This document shows positions 1 through 4,633 of a stretch of 9,822 nucleotides of DNA, in pieces (the first letter of the stretch is position 1; the number at the start of each line of letters is the position of its first letter). The stretch spans positions 1 through 9,822 of the forward strand of contig DASREL010000068.1 of NCBI GenBank assembly GCA_035652075.1, read 5' to 3'. The position numbers and the translations under genes were made by a program. Source of the stretch: Gp6-AA45 sp035652075 (GTDB taxonomy: Bacteria; Acidobacteriota; Vicinamibacteria; Vicinamibacterales; CAVVIG01). The notes under the pieces were generated by a model. It was not told where the DNA came from. It saw nothing but the letters and a program-made list of their open reading frames with translations, and made no database searches.

Positions 1-29
1 CAGATGTCGATGCGGACGTCGTCGGCCAT
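1..29 (-). CDS. 5' end of a partial gene overlapping the lldP stop
   Basis: An ATG at 29-27 on the minus strand shares one base with the TGA stop of the lactate permease (TGATG), the usual sign of translational coupling. It opens a frame that stays open to the window edge, starting M-A-D-D-V-R-I-D-I. Only nine full codons are visible, so no family can be named. In lactate-use operons the permease is often followed by a lactate or glycolate dehydrogenase subunit or an iron-sulfur oxidoreductase, but that is expectation only. There is no strong ribosome binding site (only GAAG just upstream), which fits coupling. The overlap could also be chance. Confidence 0.35.
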
Positions 30-1708
30 CACTTCGGCGACGGCACCGCCCCAGGAAAGACGTACGCGAAGAGGAGCGCGACGACGCCCATGATGCTCAT
101 CAGCAAGACGCTGTGCTTGATCGTAAAACGGAACAAGCGGCTCTCGTCCGCCGATGTCATGCCTGTCGCGGCGACGGCGACGGCGATGCTCTGAATCGAG
201 ATCATCTTGCCCATCACGCCCGCAGCCGAATTAACCGCCGCCGTCAGCACCGGATTCAGGTGCAGCGCGGTGGCGGTGACGACCTGCAGATTCCCGAACA
301 GCGCGTTCGCCGACGTGTCGCTGCCGGTCAGGAACACACCCATCCATCCGACGACGGCGCCGAAGAAGGGGAACGCGGGACCGGTGGCGGCGAGCGCGAG
401 GCCGAGCGTCGACGTCATTCCCGAGTAGTTCATCACGTACGCGAGGCCCAGCATCTCGGCGATCGTCAGCATCGCGAACGACAACTGCTTGAACGTCGCG
501 ACGTAGATGCCGCCCAGTCGTCTCGGCCCGACGCGCAGGAACGCGGCGGCGAGGATCGTTGCGATGAAGCAGGCGGTGCCCGACGCCGTCAGCCAATTCA
601 GCGTGAAGACGGCGGCATACTTCGACTCGGTCGGCGTCACCGGCGGGATCCGCACGATCATGTTGTGCAATCCGGGCACGAAGAGGCCGTTCAACACCGT
701 CGGGCTCTTCCACGCGGTCGGCAGCAGCGCGTGAGTCCGCGCGTCGATCGCGTTCTTGATCGCCGGCTCGCCCGCGATCAGTACGCACACCACGAGGAGC
801 AAGTAGGGCATCCACGCCGAGAAGATTTCGGCGCCGCGATGATGCGCCCGTCCGCCGACGCCGGCCGGTCGATCCCCTTCGAGCCGCATGATCTTCTTGG
901 GCTTCCACAGCTTCAGCACGACGACCATGACGAAGATGCACGTCAGCGAGCTGAGGACGTCGGTCAACTCCGGCCCGAGCAGGTTCGATACCAGCAACTG
1001 CGTGCCGGCGAACGACACGCCGCACGCGACGATCGCCGGCAGCACTTCCATCGCGCCGGCGAACCCCACCATGACAACGAGGAGGTAGGTCGGAATGAGG
1101 ACCGACATCAGCGCGCACAGGCGACCGACCATCGCGCTCAGCGCCATCACCGGCAGTCCGGTCACGTTGGCGAGCGTCGTCACCGGAATGCCGATCGATC
1201 CGAACGCGACGGGCGCCGTGTTCGCGAGAAGACAGATACCGGCTGCGTAGAACGGATCGAAACCGAGACCGGCGAGCATTGCGCCTGACACAGCCACCGG
1301 CGCACCGAAGCCGGCTGCACCTTCGATGAACGCGCCGAACGAAAACGCGATGAAGAGCGCCTGTAGACGACGATCGTCAGTCAGGCTGCCGACGGAGTCC
1401 TTGATGACTTCGAACTTGCCGGTGTCGACGGCGAGTCGATACAGCATGATCGAGCTGAAGACGATCCACGCAATCGGAAACAAGCCGTAAGCCGCGCCAT
1501 AGAGCGTCGAGATGATCGCGAGCTGAAACGGCATGCCGTACACGCCGAGCGCAACGAGCAACGCCGACGCGAGCGCCGCCAATGCCGACATCCACGCGGG
1601 TTTGCGAAAGACCCCCAGCATGAGGAAGAGGACGACGATCGGGACCGCGGCGACTGCGGCTGAGACACCGAGGCTCCCGGCGACTGGTTCGTAGTTGTGC
1701 TTCCACAT
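29..1708 (-). CDS. lldP: L-lactate (and glycolate) permease, LldP/LctP family
   Basis: This is an integral inner-membrane carrier that imports lactate, and in characterised relatives glycolate, with protons. The 559-residue length matches E. coli LldP (about 550), and the N-terminus (M-W-K-H-N-Y-E-P, then a hydrophobic segment) lines up with that of LldP, so the ATG at 1708 is secure. Family blocks seen in order are FPIAWIVFSS (about residue 77), GAFIEGAAGFGAPVA (about 124), LLANTAPVAFGSIGIP (about 160), PPVTPTESKYAAVF, NYSGMTSTLGLALA, GVFLTGSDTSANALFGNLQ, and a C-terminal KMIS-QSIAVA block followed by LFRFTIKHS. Many hydrophobic segments span the whole length. The usual proline of M-I-S-P-Q-S is isoleucine here (residue 505). 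The stop overlaps a further minus-strand start, so it probably heads an operon running left. No Shine-Dalgarno sequence precedes the ATG; a good -10 (TATACT) sits only 10 bases upstream, so the mRNA may have little or no leader. Confidence 0.95.
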   Translation of the reverse strand: MWKHNYEPVAGSLGVSAAVAAVPIVVLFLMLGVFRKPAWMSALAALASALLVALGVYGMPFQLAIISTLYGAAYGLFPIAWIVFSSIMLYRLAVDTGKFEVIKDSVGSLTDDRRLQALFIAFSFGAFIEGAAGFGAPVAVSGAMLAGLGFDPFYAAGICLLANTAPVAFGSIGIPVTTLANVTGLPVMALSAMVGRLCALMSVLIPTYLLVVMVGFAGAMEVLPAIVACGVSFAGTQLLVSNLLGPELTDVLSSLTCIFVMVVVLKLWKPKKIMRLEGDRPAGVGGRAHHRGAEIFSAWMPYLLLVVCVLIAGEPAIKNAIDARTHALLPTAWKSPTVLNGLFVPGLHNMIVRIPPVTPTESKYAAVFTLNWLTASGTACFIATILAAAFLRVGPRRLGGIYVATFKQLSFAMLTIAEMLGLAYVMNYSGMTSTLGLALAATGPAFPFFGAVVGWMGVFLTGSDTSANALFGNLQVVTATALHLNPVLTAAVNSAAGVMGKMISIQSIAVAVAATGMTSADESRLFRFTIKHSVLLMSIMGVVALLFAYVFPGAVPSPK

Positions 1709-1718
1709 CGGCCGCCGA

Positions 1719-1724
1719 AGTATA
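1719..1724 (-). promoter_or_regulatory. Candidate -10 box for lldP
   Basis: On the minus strand TATACT (5 of 6 matches to TATAAT) lies 10 bases before the lldP ATG, inside the 51-base gap to the divergent receiver gene. No convincing -35 is seen 16 to 18 bases upstream. If used, transcription would start about 4 bases before the ATG, giving a nearly leaderless transcript, consistent with the lack of a ribosome binding site. This is a weak call from one box. Confidence 0.3.
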
Positions 1725-1759
1725 AGCGGGCTGGCGTCAGGCTTGCTACATTAGGAGCT

Positions 1760-2182
1760 ATGGCTCCGCCAGTCGTCGCGGTTCTCAACTCCAACGACGA
1801 CGTCGTCGAAATGCTTCGGATCGTGTTGGAGCAGGCTGGCCTGATTGCCGTCACGGCGCACGTCGACGCGATTCGCCGCGGCGAGCAAAGTCTGATCGAC
1901 TTCATCAAGGAGCACGAGCCGGCCGTCATCCTGTACGACCTCGCGCCGCCCTACGATCGCAGTTGGCGCTTTCTGGACCACGTGCGCGAGTCGGACGTGA
2001 TGAAGGGACGGAAGTTCGTCATCACGAGCACGAATGCCCAACGCGTTCGCGAGATCGTGGGCGACGTGGCGCACGTGTACGAAATCGTCGGCAAGCCCTA
2101 CGACATCGGCGAAATCGCAAAAGCGGTGCTGCGCGCGCTCGGGCGCGGTGACGACTTGCCGCCTGACGCGCGTCGCGTCTGA
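1760..2182 (+). CDS. Stand-alone receiver-like (response regulator) protein without an output domain
   Basis: The 140-residue protein has the CheY-like receiver pattern: a hydrophobic strand VVAVLNS (5-11), helix EMLRIVLEQAG (17-27), strand AVILYD with D60 in the place of the phospho-acceptor Asp, FVIT with T89 in the conserved Thr/Ser place, and IVGKP with K112 as the conserved lysine. The acidic pair that normally ends strand 1 and binds Mg2+ is replaced by N10-S11. Ordinary phosphorylation is therefore doubtful, although D13-D14 lie nearby. No DNA-binding or enzyme domain follows, so any output must go through a protein partner. The ATG at 1760 has AGGAG at 1753-1757, close at 2 bases. The same frame is open to an ATG at 1697, but that would run into lldP and adds no family sequence. 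The lipoprotein gene starts 5 bases after the stop. Confidence 0.8.
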   Translation: MAPPVVAVLNSNDDVVEMLRIVLEQAGLIAVTAHVDAIRRGEQSLIDFIKEHEPAVILYDLAPPYDRSWRFLDHVRESDVMKGRKFVITSTNAQRVREIVGDVAHVYEIVGKPYDIGEIAKAVLRALGRGDDLPPDARRV

Positions 2183-2187
2183 CCACA

Positions 2188-2856
2188 ATGCCATTTCACC
2201 GGCTCGCGATCGCGGGTGCCATCTTCGCCATCGGATGTCACACCGCGGCCCCGTCCGCGCCGACGCCTGCGCAGACGATCGACGTTTTGAACTACGTCAT
2301 CGGCGACACCGCGTTGTGGCCACGGGTCGGCAACCACTCGCAGAATCAATTCGTCGATCCAGCACAGCAGGAAGTGTGCTGGGTGAAGTACGCCAACGCG
2401 CGAACGTTCGAGTGCTGGCGCTGGGACGACAACTTCATCTACCACGTCGTCGATCACGCGATCGACGGCAACACCGGCGAGTCGTATCGGTTCAGCGACG
2501 GTCGCTGGATGCCGCGCCACTTCCAGAACACCTGGTCGCTGGATCTGCCGGCGAATACGATCACGTGGTTCGATCCGAGTTGCCGCGTGAACCCCGCTCG
2601 ATCCGGCCAGTTTCCGTATCGGATGAGCGCATGGATCGAGCCGGCGCGCGATGCGGGACCGGACCTCGGCGTGCGCGACACGCTCGTCCTCGAGTATCAG
2701 CCGTACGACTTGTTCGGGAAGTCAGGCGATGCGGAGTTCTTCTACTTCGCGCGCGGCGCCGGCTGGTACGAATGGGATCGCGCTGCGGCACACGACATGT
2801 TCAACCGGATTGGCGGTCCGGCGCGGACGCCGGCGCGCGAGATCCTCTGCAACTGA
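2188..2856 (+). CDS. Putative lipoprotein of unknown function
   Basis: This 222-residue protein starts with a short basic and hydrophobic segment ending in a lipobox-like A-I-G-C, so C17 is the likely lipidated residue after signal peptidase II cleavage. A Thr/Pro/Ala-rich tether follows (about 18-30), then a globular domain unusually rich in Trp, Tyr and Phe, with blocks such as EVCWVKYANARTFECWRWDD, SYRFSDGRWMPRHF and GWYEWDRAAAH. Four further cysteines (in EVCW, FECW, PSCR and the C-terminal LCN) could form disulfides outside the cytoplasm. I do not recognise a family and assign no function. It starts 5 bases after the receiver gene with no clear Shine-Dalgarno sequence, so it is probably co-transcribed and coupled. 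Its stop codon lies inside the ACTGC-type repeat that follows. Confidence 0.75.
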   Translation: MPFHRLAIAGAIFAIGCHTAAPSAPTPAQTIDVLNYVIGDTALWPRVGNHSQNQFVDPAQQEVCWVKYANARTFECWRWDDNFIYHVVDHAIDGNTGESYRFSDGRWMPRHFQNTWSLDLPANTITWFDPSCRVNPARSGQFPYRMSAWIEPARDAGPDLGVRDTLVLEYQPYDLFGKSGDAEFFYFARGAGWYEWDRAAAHDMFNRIGGPARTPAREILCN

Positions 2857-2922
2857 AACCGCAACTGCACCTGCTAACTGCGAATTGCACCTGCCAACTG
2901 CGAACTGCAACTGCGAACTGCT
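2851..2922. repeat. Degenerate AACTGC tandem repeat with a 20-bp higher-order period
   Basis: Units of the type AACTGC or ACCTGC start at 2863, 2869, 2876, 2883, 2889, 2896, 2903, 2909 and 2916, with spacings 6,7,7,6,7,7,6,7. They form three 20-base copies: 2863-2882 (AACTGCACCTGCTAACTGCG), 2883-2902 (AATTGCACCTGCCAACTGCG) and 2903-2922. Weaker 6-base units (AACTGA, AACCGC) extend left to 2851 and include the TGA of the lipoprotein gene; the right end touches the TAA of the convergent MazF-fusion gene. So the repeat fills the whole convergent gap. It has no inverted symmetry, so it is not a hairpin terminator. Confidence 0.8.
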
Positions 2923-3518
2923 TAGCGCATCTGCGAGAGGGTCGCAGTGTCGATCGCGCACGACACCGTGCGAGCCTTGCCGATCATCTCGAAGGTGATG
3001 TCCGCGGTCGGCGCGAAGGGCGCGAAGTCGAAGATGAAGTTGCCGACGCCGGCATCGAGAGACTTCGAGACCGGCAGCACCGTTTTTCCATCACGCTTGA
3101 TCTGGAATCCGGTCAGCGCGTTCTTCGCCGCGGGTTTCGGCGTCAGCTTGACCGTGATGCGCGTCCGCTGCGCTTCGGCGTAGCTCGGTGTGGGCGCTTC
3201 CTGCTTCGCGCGCACGGCGCGCCACACTTCGTACGCGACCATCTTGTACGGCGTGAACATCGCGATCTCGAAGTCCGGGTTCTTGCACAATTCGGCTTCG
3301 TAGAACACACACAGCGGCCGCTGTCCGCCCTGCTTGCCGCACGACACCGCGTTCCAATAATTTTCCTGATTGATCGCCTGAATGCCTTTCGTCCACGCGG
3401 GCGTGATCGACGGCAGGGAAGCCTTGATCGGTTCCTGTGCGGTCAGCGATCGCGCCGAAAAGACCAGCACCGTCGTCAGACCGAGGAACACGAGCACCGC
3501 TTGTTTGACGCGGTCCAT
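2922..3518 (-). CDS. Alternative nested reading: secreted protein from an internal ATG in mazF
   Basis: An in-frame ATG at 3518 (Met95 of the fusion) would start a 198-residue protein with a normal Sec signal peptide: basic n-region M-D-R-V-K-Q, hydrophobic core A-V-L-V-F-L-G-L-T-T-V-L-V-F, and c-region S-A-R-S-L-T-A with probable cleavage before Q-E-P. The same bases encode the last helix of MazF. The mature part has four cysteines, a Trp/Tyr-containing N-terminal half and a beta-rich C-terminal half (ITVKLTPKP, FQIKRDGKTVLPV, FIFDFAPF, ITFEMIG), fitting an extracytoplasmic protein. I do not recognise the family. Only a weak GAG precedes the ATG. If this start is used, the MazF part is either separate or only read as the long fusion. 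Confidence 0.4.
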   Translation of the reverse strand: MDRVKQAVLVFLGLTTVLVFSARSLTAQEPIKASLPSITPAWTKGIQAINQENYWNAVSCGKQGGQRPLCVFYEAELCKNPDFEIAMFTPYKMVAYEVWRAVRAKQEAPTPSYAEAQRTRITVKLTPKPAAKNALTGFQIKRDGKTVLPVSKSLDAGVGNFIFDFAPFAPTADITFEMIGKARTVSCAIDTATLSQMR

Positions 3519-3800
3519 CTGCTCAACCGAGAGTCGGCCGACGCGCTTGCCCAGCCTTGACTTGGCCACGGTGGTCAGCTTGTCCACCATCACATCACTC
3601 CTCGTTTGGAGGCCATTATCTCGGCTTGGGTCGATCTCGATGCGCGTGAGCGGCACGTCGACGTGGGCCGTCGTCAGTGGACAAATCGTGATCGAATCAG
3701 TCGCGGGGAAGCTGTTTGTATCCTGAACGACGAGCGCGGGTCGGGGCTTACTCGCATAATCGGGACCTCCGGAGACGGTCCACAGCTCGCCTCGTTTCAC
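2922..3800 (-). CDS. mazF: MazF/PemK-family endoribonuclease toxin reading in frame into a secreted-type domain
   Basis: Residues 1-108 (numbered from the GTG at 3800) are a complete MazF-type ribonuclease toxin: KRGELWTVSGG, Y-A-S-K-P-R-P-A-L-V-V-Q with R20 in the catalytic Arg place, DSITICPLTT with T43/T44 in the catalytic Thr/Ser place, then MVDKLTTV and SRLGKRVGRLS. Such toxins cleave mRNA and are held by a cognate antitoxin. They normally stop just after the VFLGL found here at 104-108. Here the frame continues 184 residues: TTVLVFSARSLTAQ, then a Cys-containing domain (AVSCGKQGG, PLCVFYEAELCKN, TVSCAID) that I do not recognise. The GTG at 3800 overlaps the antitoxin stop by 4 bases (GTGA) and gives the family N-terminus; an in-frame GTG at 3812 (16-base overlap) is the alternative. 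The join could be a true fusion, a membrane-tethered toxin, or two nested genes. Confidence 0.8.
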   Translation of the reverse strand: MKRGELWTVSGGPDYASKPRPALVVQDTNSFPATDSITICPLTTAHVDVPLTRIEIDPSRDNGLQTRSDVMVDKLTTVAKSRLGKRVGRLSVEQMDRVKQAVLVFLGLTTVLVFSARSLTAQEPIKASLPSITPAWTKGIQAINQENYWNAVSCGKQGGQRPLCVFYEAELCKNPDFEIAMFTPYKMVAYEVWRAVRAKQEAPTPSYAEAQRTRITVKLTPKPAAKNALTGFQIKRDGKTVLPVSKSLDAGVGNFIFDFAPFAPTADITFEMIGKARTVSCAIDTATLSQMR

Positions 3801-4018
3801 TTCGGCGGCCACTCCGAAATCGCGTCGACAAACGCCTGATCCTCCGCGGCGGACGGACTCTCCGCGAGCAGCCGCGACTGACGCCGCGCCTCGCGGAGAA
3901 ATTCGGGCGATCGGACGTCCGGTACCCAGATCTGAATCGGCTTCAGACCGCGACGGCGCAGTCGGTCGCGATGGGCGCGCACCTTCTCTCGAGTTTTTCG
4001 CCGTGTGGTACTCGACAT
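3797..4018 (-). CDS. MazE-type antitoxin, DUF3018 family
   Basis: This 73-residue, Arg-rich protein has the DUF3018 'antitoxin MazE family' pattern. It has a basic N-terminal helix (about 5-25), then G-L-K-P-I-Q-I-W-V-P-D-x-R-S-P-E-F (about 24-40), EARRQSRLLAESP and AEDQAFVDAISEW at the C-terminus. Its role would be to bind and block the MazF toxin encoded immediately downstream, and probably to repress its own promoter with the N-terminal half. The stop TGA overlaps the toxin start, so the pair is translationally coupled in the usual antitoxin-first order. The ATG at 4018 is preceded by GGTGA (4024-4020), a reasonable Shine-Dalgarno match. A perfect 14-bp palindrome 12 bases upstream is the likely operator. 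The DUF3018 antitoxins are unrelated in sequence to AbrB-fold E. coli MazE despite the shared name. Confidence 0.85.
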   Translation of the reverse strand: MSSTTRRKTREKVRAHRDRLRRRGLKPIQIWVPDVRSPEFLREARRQSRLLAESPSAAEDQAFVDAISEWPPK

Positions 4019-4030
4019 TTCACCGCGGAT

Positions 4031-4044
4031 GGTTACATGTAACC
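4031..4044. promoter_or_regulatory. Perfect palindrome GGTTACATGTAACC, candidate antitoxin operator
   Basis: The 14-base sequence equals its own reverse complement and ends 12 bases before the antitoxin ATG. It is flanked by CGGATG (4026-4031) and CATCCG (4050-4055), a further inverted pair. Antitoxins of this kind usually repress their own operon by binding a palindrome over the promoter. On the minus strand TTCAAA (4063-4058) and TACATG (4041-4036) are spaced by 16 and could be weak -35/-10 boxes, placing the palindrome over the -10. The site also borders the promoter region of the divergent tRNA gene. Binding by this antitoxin is inferred. Confidence 0.55.
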
Positions 4045-4067
4045 TACCACATCCGGCTTTGAACTGC

Positions 4068-4073
4068 TATGAT
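4068..4073 (+). promoter_or_regulatory. Candidate -10 box for tRNA-Phe
   Basis: TATGAT (5 of 6 matches to TATAAT) lies 34 bases before the mature tRNA 5' end, a normal leader length for RNase P processing. The -35 region at the right distance (about 4045-4050, TACCAC) is poor, so this is a weak call. It lies close to the antitoxin palindrome. Confidence 0.3.
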
Positions 4074-4107
4074 TGGGGTTCTCGTACCGACGATTGACCC
4101 ACCTCGT

Positions 4108-4183
4108 GGCGAGGTAGCTCAGTTGGTAGAGCATACGACTGAAAATCGTAGTGTCGACAGTTCGATTCTGTCCCTCGCCACCA
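4108..4183 (+). tRNA. tRNA-Phe (anticodon GAA)
   Basis: A full cloverleaf folds by hand over 76 bases. The acceptor GGCGAGG (4108-4114) pairs with CCTCGCC (4173-4179), and the D stem GCTC/GAGC (4117-4120, 4129-4132) holds an AGTTGGTA loop. The anticodon stem TACGA/TCGTA (4134-4138, 4146-4150) carries loop CTGAAAA, so the anticodon is GAA at 4141-4143 (Phe). The variable loop is GTGTC, and the T stem GACAG/CTGTC (4156-4160, 4168-4172) holds loop TTCGATT. The discriminator A and CCA are encoded (4180-4183). All stems are fully paired and the gene looks functional. Confidence 0.97.
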
Positions 4184-4210
4184 ACCTTCGCTCATAGTTC
4201 ACGCGAGGTT

Positions 4211-4238
4211 GTCCGCCGTAGCTTCAGCGAAGGCGGAC
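4211..4238. repeat. Hairpin-forming REP-like element between tRNA-Phe and the convergent gene
   Basis: GTCCGCC (4211-4217) is the exact reverse complement of GGCGGAC (4232-4238); inside, CTTC/GAA around AGC can extend the hairpin with a GTAG bulge. It lies 27 bases after the tRNA and 10 bases past the stop of the convergent small gene. Neither strand has a T run after the stem, so it is not a standard intrinsic terminator. The compact 28-base element with arms GTCCGCC/GGCGGAC looks like an interspersed palindromic repeat. Only one copy is in this window, so its repeat status is inferred. Confidence 0.5.
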
Positions 4239-4248
4239 CACCCGACAC

Positions 4249-4620
4249 CTAGCGACTGCCGCGCGTGCGGCGCATCGACCCCATCTTCGCTTTCGCCACC
4301 TGCTGATTCGAATGCTTCACGCCTCGCCGGCTGGGGACCGGCTTACGATGGCGCTTGCCCGGCGCGTGGACCGCGTCCACGGTCACGGGAGCAGCTGCCG
4401 ACGCGGTTTTCTTCGCGGTCGACGGCGGTTTGCTTTCCGTTGATGGCAATTTCGGCAACTGTTTCAGCAGGTCGGACGCCGCATCGCGAATACGCGTCAG
4501 TTGATCGCGCATCTGCGCCTGTTCAAGCCACCCTTCGGTTTTCGCCTGCGCGGCTCCGACCAGCCAACCGAGTTGTTCCGCGAACGCCACCACGCGTTGT
4601 TCGATATCTCGTTGAGCCAT
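4249..4620 (-). CDS. Small basic protein of unknown function, coupled to the glucan synthase gene
   Basis: This is a 123-residue protein in two parts. Residues 1-58 look wholly helical and amphipathic (MAQRDIEQRVVAFAEQLGWLVGAA region through DLLKQL), with two Trp. Residues 60-123 are a low-complexity, Lys/Arg/Pro/Ala/Ser-rich, probably disordered tail with the basic stretches GKRHRKPVPSRRG and MRRTRGSR. There is no signal peptide or membrane segment, so it is probably cytoplasmic; the basic tail could bind nucleic acid or acidic partners. I do not recognise a family. The ATG at 4620 has a strong GGAGG (4629-4625) placed 4 bases upstream, and the synthase stop is only 13 bases away, so it is almost certainly co-transcribed with that gene. 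Codon use and base composition match its neighbours. Confidence 0.75.
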   Translation of the reverse strand: MAQRDIEQRVVAFAEQLGWLVGAAQAKTEGWLEQAQMRDQLTRIRDAASDLLKQLPKLPSTESKPPSTAKKTASAAAPVTVDAVHAPGKRHRKPVPSRRGVKHSNQQVAKAKMGSMRRTRGSR

Positions 4621-4624
4621 TCCG

Positions 4625-4629
4625 CCTCC
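4625..4629 (-). promoter_or_regulatory. Strong ribosome binding site GGAGG of the small basic protein
   Basis: GGAGG on the minus strand lies 4 bases before the ATG at 4620 and directly after the TAA of the glucan synthase (4636-4634). It is one of the few canonical Shine-Dalgarno sequences in the window. It fixes the start and supports real translation of this otherwise unrecognised gene. Confidence 0.7.
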
Positions 4630-4633
4630 GGGC

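Noticed and set aside
113..1288. Long plus-strand open frame (391 codons) antisense to lldP
   Set aside because: It is Arg/His/Gln/Asp-rich low-complexity sequence with no domain, typical of the shadow frame of a high-GC gene; lldP on the other strand is certain.
2851..2922. CRISPR array
   Set aside because: Units are 6-7 bases and contiguous, with no unique spacers.
2034..3560. Long plus-strand open frame of 508 codons crossing the lipoprotein, the repeat and the mazF fusion
   Set aside because: It crosses three well-supported genes and a repeat in wrong frames, and its translation is Arg-rich without any recognisable fold.
2922..3800. Simple frameshift joining two genes
   Set aside because: Both the MazF part and the secreted part are in the same frame with intact motifs across the join, so no shift is needed; lost stop, fusion or nesting explains it better.
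4108..4183. tRNA-Phe as an integration site of a mobile element carrying the toxin-antitoxin pair
   Set aside because: No second copy of the tRNA 3' end and no integrase is seen; the toxin-antitoxin pair lies on the 5' side of the tRNA, not the usual side for tRNA-targeted integration.
4211..4238. Rho-independent terminator
   Set aside because: There is no T run after the stem on either strand; it is kept only as a hairpin or repeat.
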